A DNA stretch of 12,331 nt from Pseudomonadota bacterium (GTDB lineage: Bacteria > Pseudomonadota > Gammaproteobacteria > Burkholderiales > Burkholderiaceae_B), in the NCBI GenBank assembly GCA_023422555.1, contig JAFAGQ010000226.1:1-12331 (forward strand), in the 5' to 3' direction. The notes under the pieces are model-generated. The model saw only the letters and a program-made list of their open reading frames with translations. It was not told the DNA's origin and made no database searches. The position numbers were made by a program, and so were the translations under genes. This document shows positions 1-6,581 of the stretch, one piece after another (within the stretch, counting starts at the first letter, position 1; the number at the start of each line of letters is the position of its first letter).

Positions 1-828
1 TTTCCGCATATGACAGTTGAAAAGAATGTCGCCTTTGGGCTGGAAATGCGCAAACTGTCGGCAACCGACATCAGAAAGAAAGTGGATGAGGCGCTTGCCA
101 TGGCCCAGCTGGAGAAGTTCGCCCAGCGGTATCCACGCGAATTGTCTGGCGGTCAGCGTCAGCGCGTTGCCCTGGCGCGGGCATTGGTGATTCAGCCACC
201 GGTACTGCTGCTTGACGAGCCCTTATCCAATCTGGACGCCAACCTTCGTGAAGAAATGCAGTTCGAGCTGCGGCGTATACAGCAGCAGGCAGGCACCACA
301 ACCATTATGGTCACGCATGATCAGGCCGAAGCCCTGTCTGTGAGTGATCGCGTGGTGGTCATGCGCGAAGGTAAAGTCATACAGATTGACGAGCCTTACA
401 CCATGTATGAAAACCCGGCCACGCCGTTTATCTCGCAGTTCGTGGGCAAAACCAATAGCTTTCCAGTGCGCCTCGCACGGACGACACAAGGTCTGCAATT
501 TGAACTCGACGGTCAGCAGATTGCGCTGCCCGGGCAGGCCCAGGCAGTTGCTGCATCTTCTGGTGACACAGCAGAGGCGCTGGTATCACTGCGTCCGGAA
601 AAAATAATTCTGGGCCCCCAGGGACAGGGACGTTTTGCCGGTACCATCAAAAACAGCTTCTTTCTGGGTAATCTCTGGATGTATGAAGTCAAGACTGCCT
701 TTGGCGACGTCATTGCAACCGTGATCAACAATCACGAGCGTGTTTACAAGACAGGTGAAGCCGTCAGCCTGGACTGGCATCCGGATGCCATACGTGTGCT
801 TTCATCAGAGACCGACGGAGGTCACTGA
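1..828 (+). CDS. PotA-type ABC transporter ATP-binding protein (5' partial)
   Basis: ATPase subunit that powers the adjacent permeases on the cytoplasmic face. The reading frame is open from base 1 (F-P-H before the first Met at base 10), and 'FPHMTVEKNVAFGL' is the segment that normally follows the Q-loop. The N-terminus with Walker A and Q-loop therefore lies outside the window, and the Met at base 10 is not the start. Counting from that Met, the visible parts are the ABC signature LSGGQRQR (45-52), Walker B VLLLDEP (65-71), D-loop SNLDA (73-77) and the H-loop His103. The last ~100 residues fit the TOBE/OB regulatory domain of the PotA/MalK/CysA class. The stop lies 2 bases before the next start, so it is co-transcribed with the permeases. 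The class is certain. The substrate cannot be told from the ATPase. Confidence 0.95.
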   Translation, partial: FPHMTVEKNVAFGLEMRKLSATDIRKKVDEALAMAQLEKFAQRYPRELSGGQRQRVALARALVIQPPVLLLDEPLSNLDANLREEMQFELRRIQQQAGTTTIMVTHDQAEALSVSDRVVVMREGKVIQIDEPYTMYENPATPFISQFVGKTNSFPVRLARTTQGLQFELDGQQIALPGQAQAVAASSGDTAEALVSLRPEKIILGPQGQGRFAGTIKNSFFLGNLWMYEVKTAFGDVIATVINNHERVYKTGEAVSLDWHPDAIRVLSSETDGGH

Positions 829-830
829 CC

Positions 831-1697
831 ATGTCCGCTACTGACAGATCCGGCACACGCAAGCCGAAGCTCGGCTTTCTAGGCGCCATGCCGCTCACGT
901 TGCTGTTTATCGGCCTGCTGGTCGTGCCGCTAGTACTGACCATCATTCTTTCCTTCAAACCCTTTGATTATGATCTGGGCGTGCAGACCGGCTGGACTTT
1001 TGAACAGTACATTGAAATCTTCACCAGCAAGTACACCCTGACCGTTTTCTGGCGCACGCTCTGGATATCGGGTCTGGTCACGCTCATCTGTGTGCTTATC
1101 GGCGTGCCAGAGTCCTATATTCTAAGTCGCATGAAAGCGCCCTGGAATTCAGTCTTCCTGCTGGTCATTCTCTCACCTCTGCTTATTTCACTTGTGGTGC
1201 GTGCGTTTGGCTGGAGCATGCTGCTTAACCCCATGTCACCTGTGGGCAAGCTCACGCAGGCGATGGGGCTGGGCTCGCTGCTCTATACGTCATCAGCGGT
1301 TGTTATCGGTCTGGTGCACGTCATGCTGCCCTTTATGATTATTCCAGTCTGGACCTCGCTCAACAAAATTGATCCGCAGACCATCAAGGCCGCGTATTCA
1401 CTGAATGCGAGCAAGTGGCAGACCATTCGTCGCGTGATATTGCCGCAGGCCACGCCCGGCATTCTGTCTGGCAGCTTGATTGTTTTTGGGCTGTCAACCA
1501 GCGCGTTTGCCATTCCTGTGCTGCTGGGTGGCGGACGCTCACGCATGGTGTCCAACAGTATTTATGAACAGTTCATGGTTGATCTGAACTGGCCAATGGG
1601 TGCCGCACTGGCCATCCTGCTGCTTATCATGAACCTGATTATCATGATGTCCTATAACCAGATTCTTGAACGCTCCTACCGGCGCAGCCTGGGGTAA
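831..1697 (+). CDS. ABC transporter permease, PotB-like
   Basis: Inner-membrane permease subunit of 288 residues, the usual length for the PotB/PotH family. There is a cytoplasmic N-terminus, then about six hydrophobic segments (roughly residues 17-41, 77-99, 106-130, 152-175, 211-233, 257-275). The cytoplasmic EAA loop that docks on the ATPase is at 186-205 (KAAYSL...VILP). The normally conserved Gly of the EAA motif is Asn192 here. The start is supported by GGAGG at 817-821, which lies inside the end of the ATPase gene. It forms a heteromeric pore with the second permease 3 bases downstream. The family call is secure and the transported compound is inferred only from the operon. Confidence 0.93.
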   Translation: MSATDRSGTRKPKLGFLGAMPLTLLFIGLLVVPLVLTIILSFKPFDYDLGVQTGWTFEQYIEIFTSKYTLTVFWRTLWISGLVTLICVLIGVPESYILSRMKAPWNSVFLLVILSPLLISLVVRAFGWSMLLNPMSPVGKLTQAMGLGSLLYTSSAVVIGLVHVMLPFMIIPVWTSLNKIDPQTIKAAYSLNASKWQTIRRVILPQATPGILSGSLIVFGLSTSAFAIPVLLGGGRSRMVSNSIYEQFMVDLNWPMGAALAILLLIMNLIIMMSYNQILERSYRRSLG

Positions 1698-1700
1698 AGC

Positions 1701-2492
1701 ATGAAAAACGGACCTCTCTCCTGGCTCTTTAACGCCCTGGTAACCATCTTCATTCTTGCGCCATTGGTGATCGTCTGCCTGGTCGCGTTTACGCCGCAGG
1801 ATGTGCTCTCCATCCCGACCACCAGCTTCTCCTTGCGCTGGTTTCGTGCAGTTTTCAATGAATCGGGATTCGTGTCGGCCTTTCAGACCAGTCTCTGGGT
1901 CGCCTTTGCTAGCGCCTCCATCAGTGCAGCCCTGGCGCTGCCTGCTGCATTTGCCATTGCGCGCGGACAGTTTCGCTTTCGTCACGTGATCAATGGTCTG
2001 TTTCTCTCGCCATTGATGATTCCCAGTCTGGTCATGGGTGTCGCGCTGTTGCGGCTTTTCGCCATGCTGGGTGTCCGCGGCAGCCTGCTGTGGCTGATCC
2101 TGGGTCATGTGGTGATCGTAACCCCATATGTAATACGACTGGTTCTTGGATCCCTGGTTGGTTTCGACAAAAGCATCGAACATGCTGCCGAATCGCTGGG
2201 GGCGGGGCGTTGGACGGTCTTTCGTCGCATCACATTTCCGCTGATTCTTCCCGGCATCTTTGGCGGTTGGATTCTTGCCTTTATCAACAGCTTTGACGAA
2301 CTGACCATGTCAGTGTTCCTGACGTCTCCCACCACCATTACGCTGCCGGTCAAAATGTATATGTACGCGACCGAGTCCATCAATCCCATGCTGTCGGCGG
2401 TCTCGGCGCTAATCATTCTGCTTACTGCCATCACCATGTTTGTGCTGGACCGCGTTTACGGCCTGGACAAGATTCTTATCGGTAAACAATAG
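1701..2492 (+). CDS. ABC transporter permease, PotC-like
   Basis: Second inner-membrane permease, 263 residues, typical of PotC/PotI. About six membrane segments are visible, beginning with a hydrophobic stretch at residues 12-30. The EAA loop is canonical: HAAESLG followed by AGRWTVFRR and ITFP (residues 161-180), with Gly167 present, unlike in its partner. The start has GGGG at 1691-1694 six bases upstream, and the gene follows the first permease by only 3 bases, so the two are probably translationally coupled. The next gene begins after a 55-base gap, the widest gap inside the operon up to the oxidase genes. Confidence 0.93.
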   Translation: MKNGPLSWLFNALVTIFILAPLVIVCLVAFTPQDVLSIPTTSFSLRWFRAVFNESGFVSAFQTSLWVAFASASISAALALPAAFAIARGQFRFRHVINGLFLSPLMIPSLVMGVALLRLFAMLGVRGSLLWLILGHVVIVTPYVIRLVLGSLVGFDKSIEHAAESLGAGRWTVFRRITFPLILPGIFGGWILAFINSFDELTMSVFLTSPTTITLPVKMYMYATESINPMLSAVSALIILLTAITMFVLDRVYGLDKILIGKQ

Positions 2493-2493
2493 C

Positions 2494-2527
2494 AATGACA
2501 GTCGCAATGGTCAGCGCTGGTGTCATT
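2494..2527 (+). promoter_or_regulatory. Intra-operon hairpin between transporter and oxidase genes
   Basis: AATGACA (2494-2500) and TGTCATT (2521-2527) form a perfect 7-bp inverted repeat. The 20-base loop contains the palindrome CAGCGCTG (2512-2519). It begins right after the stop of the second permease and ends about 11 bases before the ribosome binding site of the [2Fe-2S] gene. No T-run follows, so a complete terminator is unlikely. An mRNA processing or stability element separating transporter from enzyme expression is possible. Function is inferred only. Confidence 0.3.
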
Positions 2528-2547
2528 ATGCAGAAGCAGGGGCGATG

Positions 2548-2835
2548 ATGAGCGGGCAATTTGTGCGCCTGGTAGATCAGGATCGCCCCTCCTGCCGATT
2601 CTATGTGAACGGTAATGAATGTCATGCAAGCCGTGGTGACACCGTCATGACCGCGCTATTGACCTTGAATGCGTACTTGAGATTGTCGGAGTTCAGTGGC
2701 ATGCCCCGGGCGGGTTTCTGCCTGATGGGCGCCTGCCAGGACTGCGTCGTGACGCAGGAAGATGGCACACGCATACGAGCCTGTTCAACGCTGCTGCGCG
2801 ACGATATGCGGTTTGTCATAGCGGAGCGAAACTGA
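2548..2835 (+). CDS. Small [2Fe-2S]-binding subunit (HcnA / oxidase gamma-type)
   Basis: A 95-residue ferredoxin-like protein of the Fer2_4 type, used as the small electron-transfer subunit in HcnABC, some opine oxidases and D-hydroxyproline dehydrogenase complexes. The cluster ligands are Cys58, Cys63, Cys66 and Cys79 (C-x4-C-x2-C-x12-C), and the N-terminal half fits the beta-grasp 'FYVNG...RGDTVMTALL'. The frame is open from an ATG at 2440, but that would overlap the permease by 53 bases. AGGGG at 2538-2542 favours the ATG at 2548 (2545 is adjacent). Its stop TGA overlaps the next start as TGATG, implying coupled translation with the large FAD subunit. Confidence 0.88.
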   Translation: MSGQFVRLVDQDRPSCRFYVNGNECHASRGDTVMTALLTLNAYLRLSEFSGMPRAGFCLMGACQDCVVTQEDGTRIRACSTLLRDDMRFVIAERN

Positions 2836-4223
2836 TGAGTGCCGGCTCAACGGTAATTGTCGGGGCAGGCCCCGCAGGCATTCGTGCCGCCGAAGTGCTG
2901 GTCAAGGCCGGGTTAAAGCCAATTGTGATTGACGAAGCGCCGCAGCCCGGCGGGCAGATTTATCGACAGCAACCCGAAGGCTTCAAACGGAATGCCCGCC
3001 AGCTTTATGGATTTGAACACCGCAAGGCGACCTCGCTGCATCAGACAGCCAGGGAACTGATTGGCTCGGGGCGCATTGACTACAAGCCCGAAACGCTGGT
3101 CTGGAACGCAGATGAACACCATCTTTATGTCACTTGCAATGGAAAGCACGATGCTATCGCCTATGATCAAGTGATTCTGGCTACCGGTGCGACTGACCGG
3201 ATATTGCCGTTTGAAGGCTGGACGCTGCCAGGGGTTTATACACTGGGTGGCGCGCAGATTGCGCTTAAATACCAGGGCTGCGCCATCGGCAACACAGTTG
3301 TGATGGCTGGTACGGGACCGTTGCTGTATCTGCTGGCCTACCAGTATCGCAAGGCGGGAGCAAACGTGGCAGCTGTCCTGGATACCAATCCATTCCCCAA
3401 CGTCATGACGGGCTTGCGTGCGTTTGCAGCGGATGCGGCACTCATGAGCAAGGGAGTGTATTACATGGCCTGGCTGCGCGCGCATGGTGTCCGTATGGAA
3501 CATGATGTTGCGTCTTTACAGGTGCATGGAGAGGACAAGGTACAGGGAATACGCTGGCAAAAGGCGGGTGCGGCAGCCGATGCTGCGTCCCGGACGCTGT
3601 CTTGCGATGCGGTGGCTTGTGGGTTTGGACTGCGTTCCGAGAATCAGCTGGCCGCGCTGCTCGAGTGCGATTTCGTCTTCGATGAACAGGATCAGGCCTG
3701 GCTGCCGCAGGTGGATAAGGGTGGCCGAAGTGCCAGAGCGAATGTGTATCTGGCTGGTGACGGCATGCGTATCGGAGGCGCTGACGTTGCCGAGCTCACC
3801 GGCCGCCAATGTGCCTACAGTCTGTTGCATGATCTGAATATGCCTTATGACATTCAGCATTCGCAACGAACAGCGAAGCGTCTTGAAAGCGCCCGGCGCA
3901 CGCGTCGTCTGATCGACACCATGTTCGCACCACCACTGCATTGGCTGGATACAGCAGATGACGCGCTGCTGCTATGTCGATGCGAAGAAATTCGCGTTCG
4001 TGATATTCGCGACATGCTGAAGAATGATGCCCATGGCAGTCTTAACCGGATCAAAGCCTTGTCGCGTGTGGGCATGGGGCGTTGCCAGGGTCGCATGTGC
4101 GGGGCAGGTGCCGCGCAGTTACTGGCCCATGAACAACACATCCCTCTGTCTGCTGTAGAGCGCCTTCGGAATCAGCCGCCCATCAAGCCCATTCCAATCG
4201 GAGAGCCGGCATGCAGGTGCTGA
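2835..4223 (+). CDS. FAD/NAD(P)-binding oxidoreductase, HcnB / OoxA-like alpha subunit with BFD [2Fe-2S] domain
   Basis: Large subunit (462 residues, close to the ~460 of HcnB) of a three-subunit amino-acid/opine dehydrogenase. The first dinucleotide fold has GAGPAG (10-15) with acidic D33/E34 at the end of beta-2. LATGATDR lies at 115-122, a second Rossmann-like GTGPLL at 159-164, and the FAD-closing motif VYLAGDG at 304-310. The C-terminus carries a BFD-like [2Fe-2S] site with Cys381, Cys383, Cys417 and Cys422 (CRC...CQGRMC). In the known relatives this subunit relays electrons rather than binding the amino-acid substrate. GGAG at 2823-2826 precedes the start, which overlaps the upstream stop. 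The 3' end overlaps the next gene by 13 bases. Substrate unknown. Confidence 0.9.
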   Translation: MSAGSTVIVGAGPAGIRAAEVLVKAGLKPIVIDEAPQPGGQIYRQQPEGFKRNARQLYGFEHRKATSLHQTARELIGSGRIDYKPETLVWNADEHHLYVTCNGKHDAIAYDQVILATGATDRILPFEGWTLPGVYTLGGAQIALKYQGCAIGNTVVMAGTGPLLYLLAYQYRKAGANVAAVLDTNPFPNVMTGLRAFAADAALMSKGVYYMAWLRAHGVRMEHDVASLQVHGEDKVQGIRWQKAGAAADAASRTLSCDAVACGFGLRSENQLAALLECDFVFDEQDQAWLPQVDKGGRSARANVYLAGDGMRIGGADVAELTGRQCAYSLLHDLNMPYDIQHSQRTAKRLESARRTRRLIDTMFAPPLHWLDTADDALLLCRCEEIRVRDIRDMLKNDAHGSLNRIKALSRVGMGRCQGRMCGAGAAQLLAHEQHIPLSAVERLRNQPPIKPIPIGEPACRC

Positions 4224-5347
4224 ACACCGATGTGCTCATTGTGGGGGCGGGCATTGTTGGCGCCAGTGCGGCCTTCTTTCTGGCTCGCGAAGGACTGAGC
4301 GTGTTGATATGCGAAGCGGGGCAGAGCGGCACAAAAGCCAGTGGCGTCAATTTCGGCGGCGTCAGGCGCCAGGGTCGTCCATTGACCCAATTGCCGCTGG
4401 CGGCACGTTCGCACCAGCTTTGGAGCAAACTCACCGAACTGATTGGTATTGATGGTGAATACATACGCAGTGGTCATTTGAAACTGGCGCTGACCGAACC
4501 GGATCTGGCGCAATTGCAAACGTATAACAGTGCAGTCGCCAACTGCGGCACCGACTATGGTTTGAATCTGCAGTTGCTGGATTCGGCTGAAGTACGCAAG
4601 CGGTATCCATGGGTCACGCAGGACATTGCCGGCGCATCGCTGTGTCCGGAAGACGGTCATGCCAATCCGCGTCTGGTCTCGCCTGCGCTGGCCTGGGCAG
4701 CAACGCAGGCCGGCGCCACGCTGAAAGAACGGTGCCGTGTGGTGAAAAGCCAGTATGACGGACGCCATTTTCAGACTGAAACCGCAGACGGCGTTCGAAT
4801 ACAGTCGACCTATCTGCTGAATACGGCGGGGGCCTGGTCCGGCAGCATTGCGGCCATGTTTGGTGAAAATGTGGCGCTTTCGGAAATCTATCCGCAAATG
4901 GGCGTGACAGAACCGCTGCCGCCGGCCATGGATGCTGTTGTTGGTGTGCAGGGTGGTGGCGTGTATGCGCGACAGGTCGAGCGCGGCAATATTGTTTTTG
5001 GGGGCGGACGTGCGCACTCTGTAAAAGATGGGTTTGCGCGACCTTCGCACCAGAGCATCACCTTGTTGCTGAAACGGCTGGCTTCACTGATACCCGGTAT
5101 TGCAAATGCAAATGTCATCCGTTTCTGGAGTGGCGTGGAAGGCGCAACGCCTGATCTGAATCCCTATCTGGGATCCAGCCGTACAACACCGGGCCTGTTT
5201 CATGGGTTTGGCTACAGCGGCGCAGGTTTTCAGGTTGGACTGGCCTCTGGCGAGGTACTGGCGCAACTGGTGACTACCGGCAGCAGCCGCGTACCCATTG
5301 AGGCATTTCGAATTGACAGGTCTACAGCTGATTCCGGCAAGCTGTGA
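4211..5347 (+). CDS. FAD-dependent oxidoreductase, DAO family (HcnC / OoxB-like beta subunit)
   Basis: Predicted catalytic subunit (378 residues) that would oxidise the C-N bond of an imported amino acid, imino acid or opine. The DAO fold is shown by GAGIVG (12-17), E35 at the end of the second strand, SGVNFGGVRRQ (44-54, the flavin-contact region of sarcosine-oxidase-like enzymes), NTAGAWS (204-210), and the C-terminal RFWSGVEGATPD...G (304-321) and GFGYSGAGFQVG (332-343). GGAGAG at 4200-4205 gives good spacing to the ATG at 4211, inside the alpha-subunit gene. HcnC is longer (~417). No signal peptide is seen. D-hydroxyproline/D-proline dehydrogenase, opine oxidase or glycine-type activity cannot be separated by eye. 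Confidence 0.9.
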   Translation: MQVLNTDVLIVGAGIVGASAAFFLAREGLSVLICEAGQSGTKASGVNFGGVRRQGRPLTQLPLAARSHQLWSKLTELIGIDGEYIRSGHLKLALTEPDLAQLQTYNSAVANCGTDYGLNLQLLDSAEVRKRYPWVTQDIAGASLCPEDGHANPRLVSPALAWAATQAGATLKERCRVVKSQYDGRHFQTETADGVRIQSTYLLNTAGAWSGSIAAMFGENVALSEIYPQMGVTEPLPPAMDAVVGVQGGGVYARQVERGNIVFGGGRAHSVKDGFARPSHQSITLLLKRLASLIPGIANANVIRFWSGVEGATPDLNPYLGSSRTTPGLFHGFGYSGAGFQVGLASGEVLAQLVTTGSSRVPIEAFRIDRSTADSGKL

Positions 5348-5381
5348 ACACCTATATAGACTGCCGGCAAAAGGAACACAG

Positions 5382-6443
5382 ATGAAATCAGTATCAACAA
5401 AGAAAAAGCCCCTGGTAATGGCATGCATGCTGGCTGTGGCCGGAATGCTGACGGGCTTCAACGCAAGTGCAGAAACAAAAACGCTTTACCTCGGCATGAA
5501 TGGCGGCGATATGCAGCGTGGCTTTGAAGAGCATGTTTTCCCGGCCTTTGAAAAAGCCAATAACGTCAAAATTGTGGTTGTACCTGGTACGTCGACCGAC
5601 GTTCTGGCTAAAGCACAGGCATTCAAGGACAAACCACAAATGCACGTCATGTTTCTGGACGATGGCATCATGAACCGCGCAACCAAAATGGGCTTGTGCG
5701 AACCTATCAAGGATGACAAGGCCTTGTCTGAACTCTATCCTGAAACGCTGATCGGCAAAAATATGGCGGCAGGTGTCGTCACAACCATGACGGGTCTGGC
5801 ATACAACACCAAGATCTTCAAGGACAATAACTGGGCACCACCCACGTCATGGAAAGATCTTGCCGATCCAAAATATAAAGGCAAAGTCGTCTTCCAGTCT
5901 GTGGCAAGCAGCACCTATGGCCTGCATGCCTTCATGATGCTCAACCGGATTGACGGCGGAGACGACAGCAATTACGAAGATGCCCTCACCAAGTTCAAGG
6001 ATAGCGTCGCGAAAAACGTCGTCGCCTACGTGCCCAGCTCTGCAAAAATTTCAGAAATGACGCAGACCGGCGAAGCAGCACTCTTTCCGCTCACGCCTAC
6101 AGCAATCTATTCGATGAAAGAGAAAAAGCTGCCGGTTGAATATGCAGATCCGAAAGAAGGCTCAGTGCTTCTGGCCGTGGCAGAATGCGTGATTGCCAAC
6201 AACAGCGAACCTGAACTCTCGCAGAAACTGGCCGCGTATCTCCTGTCGGTAGAAGCCCAGGAAGGCGCGCTCAAATTCGGTCAGTATCCATCCAACAAAA
6301 ATGTTGCCGTCAAAACCGAGCATAAAGATTTGTTGGGTGATTTTGAGAAATACATGAAACACGTCGTGGTCATGGACTGGGATGCAATCAATAAGACACG
6401 TCCTAAACTGAACCGCGAGTGGAAGGAACAGATCGAAAGATAA
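5382..6443 (+). CDS. Periplasmic substrate-binding protein of the PotD-like ABC transporter
   Basis: A 353-residue extracytoplasmic solute-binding protein that should deliver ligand to the permeases at the start of the operon. The Sec signal is clear: K7-K9, hydrophobic 10-26, cleavage probably after ASA (28-30). AAGGAA (5371-5376) five bases before ATG 5382 sets the start and rules out the upstream in-frame Met at 5298. Family features include the N-terminal lobe 'LYLGMNGGDMQRGFEEHVFPAFEK', the hinge-like 'GLAYNTKIF' and 'PTSWKDLADPKYKGKV'. By my hand alignment, the polyamine contacts Trp255 and Asp257 of E. coli PotD correspond to Leu264 and Val266, so a polyamine ligand is doubtful. It is the last gene of the operon and is separated from the oxidase genes by 34 bases. 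Confidence 0.92.
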   Translation: MKSVSTKKKPLVMACMLAVAGMLTGFNASAETKTLYLGMNGGDMQRGFEEHVFPAFEKANNVKIVVVPGTSTDVLAKAQAFKDKPQMHVMFLDDGIMNRATKMGLCEPIKDDKALSELYPETLIGKNMAAGVVTTMTGLAYNTKIFKDNNWAPPTSWKDLADPKYKGKVVFQSVASSTYGLHAFMMLNRIDGGDDSNYEDALTKFKDSVAKNVVAYVPSSAKISEMTQTGEAALFPLTPTAIYSMKEKKLPVEYADPKEGSVLLAVAECVIANNSEPELSQKLAAYLLSVEAQEGALKFGQYPSNKNVAVKTEHKDLLGDFEKYMKHVVVMDWDAINKTRPKLNREWKEQIER

Positions 6444-6478
6444 AGTGGTGAGTGGTAAGTGGTAGGAGGTAAGTGGCA
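6444..6478 (+). repeat. 7-bp tandem repeat (five units, consensus AGTGGTA)
   Basis: Units begin at 6444, 6451, 6458, 6465 and 6472: AGTGGTG, AGTGGTA, AGTGGTA, GGAGGTA, AGTGGCA. They start one base after the last base of the binding-protein stop codon. A sixth, poorer unit may be GATGACA (6479-6485), which runs into the inverted repeat of the tannase leader. The unit length is not a multiple of three, and the array is outside coding sequence. It may be a slippage-prone array. No function is evident. Confidence 0.75.
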
Positions 6479-6479
6479 G

Positions 6480-6581
6480 ATGACAGGCATGTCCCAAGCC
6501 TTCCCATTTTCCCGAAAAGCATTTAGTATCTGAAAAAACGTCAAATACAAATGCAATAAAGGGAGGGGTCATGCCTGTCAT
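6480..6581 (+). promoter_or_regulatory. Long-range inverted repeat that can mask the tannase gene's RBS and start codon
   Basis: ATGACAGGCATG (6480-6491) is the exact reverse complement of 6570-6581, which contains the start codon ATG 6571-6573. Further in, CCTTCCC (6499-6505) can pair with GGGAGGG (6561-6567), the ribosome binding site, with one G-T pair. The combined fold gives about 19 pairs enclosing a 55-base A-rich loop (6506-6560), separated by a 7/2-base internal loop. If transcribed, this would hide both translation signals. The pairing is visible in the sequence. A regulatory role is an inference. Confidence 0.45.

Noticed and set aside
1539..2183. Minus-strand frame of 214 codons opposite the permeases
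   Set aside because: Highly polar, Gln/His-rich translation typical of an antisense shadow of membrane-protein genes.
2440..2547. N-terminal extension of the [2Fe-2S] protein from ATG 2440
   Set aside because: It would overlap the permease by 53 bases and add residues unlike the family. AGGGG at 2538-2542 supports the start near 2548.
2913..3503. Minus-strand frame of 196 codons opposite the HcnB-like gene
   Set aside because: Shadow of a well-supported gene, with no RBS or domain.
4172..5050. Long minus-strand open frame of 292 codons
   Set aside because: It lies entirely opposite the two FAD subunit genes, whose motifs, RBS and coupling are clear. Its translation has no recognisable domain.
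2835..5347. Hydrogen cyanide synthase (hcnABC) as a specific call
   Set aside because: Subunit organisation matches, but so do opine oxidases and D-hydroxyproline dehydrogenases. The dedicated importer argues for catabolism of an external compound, so no hcn symbols were given.
6444..6478. Tandem repeats considered as a CRISPR array
   Set aside because: Units are 7 bases and directly adjacent, with no spacers and no cas genes.
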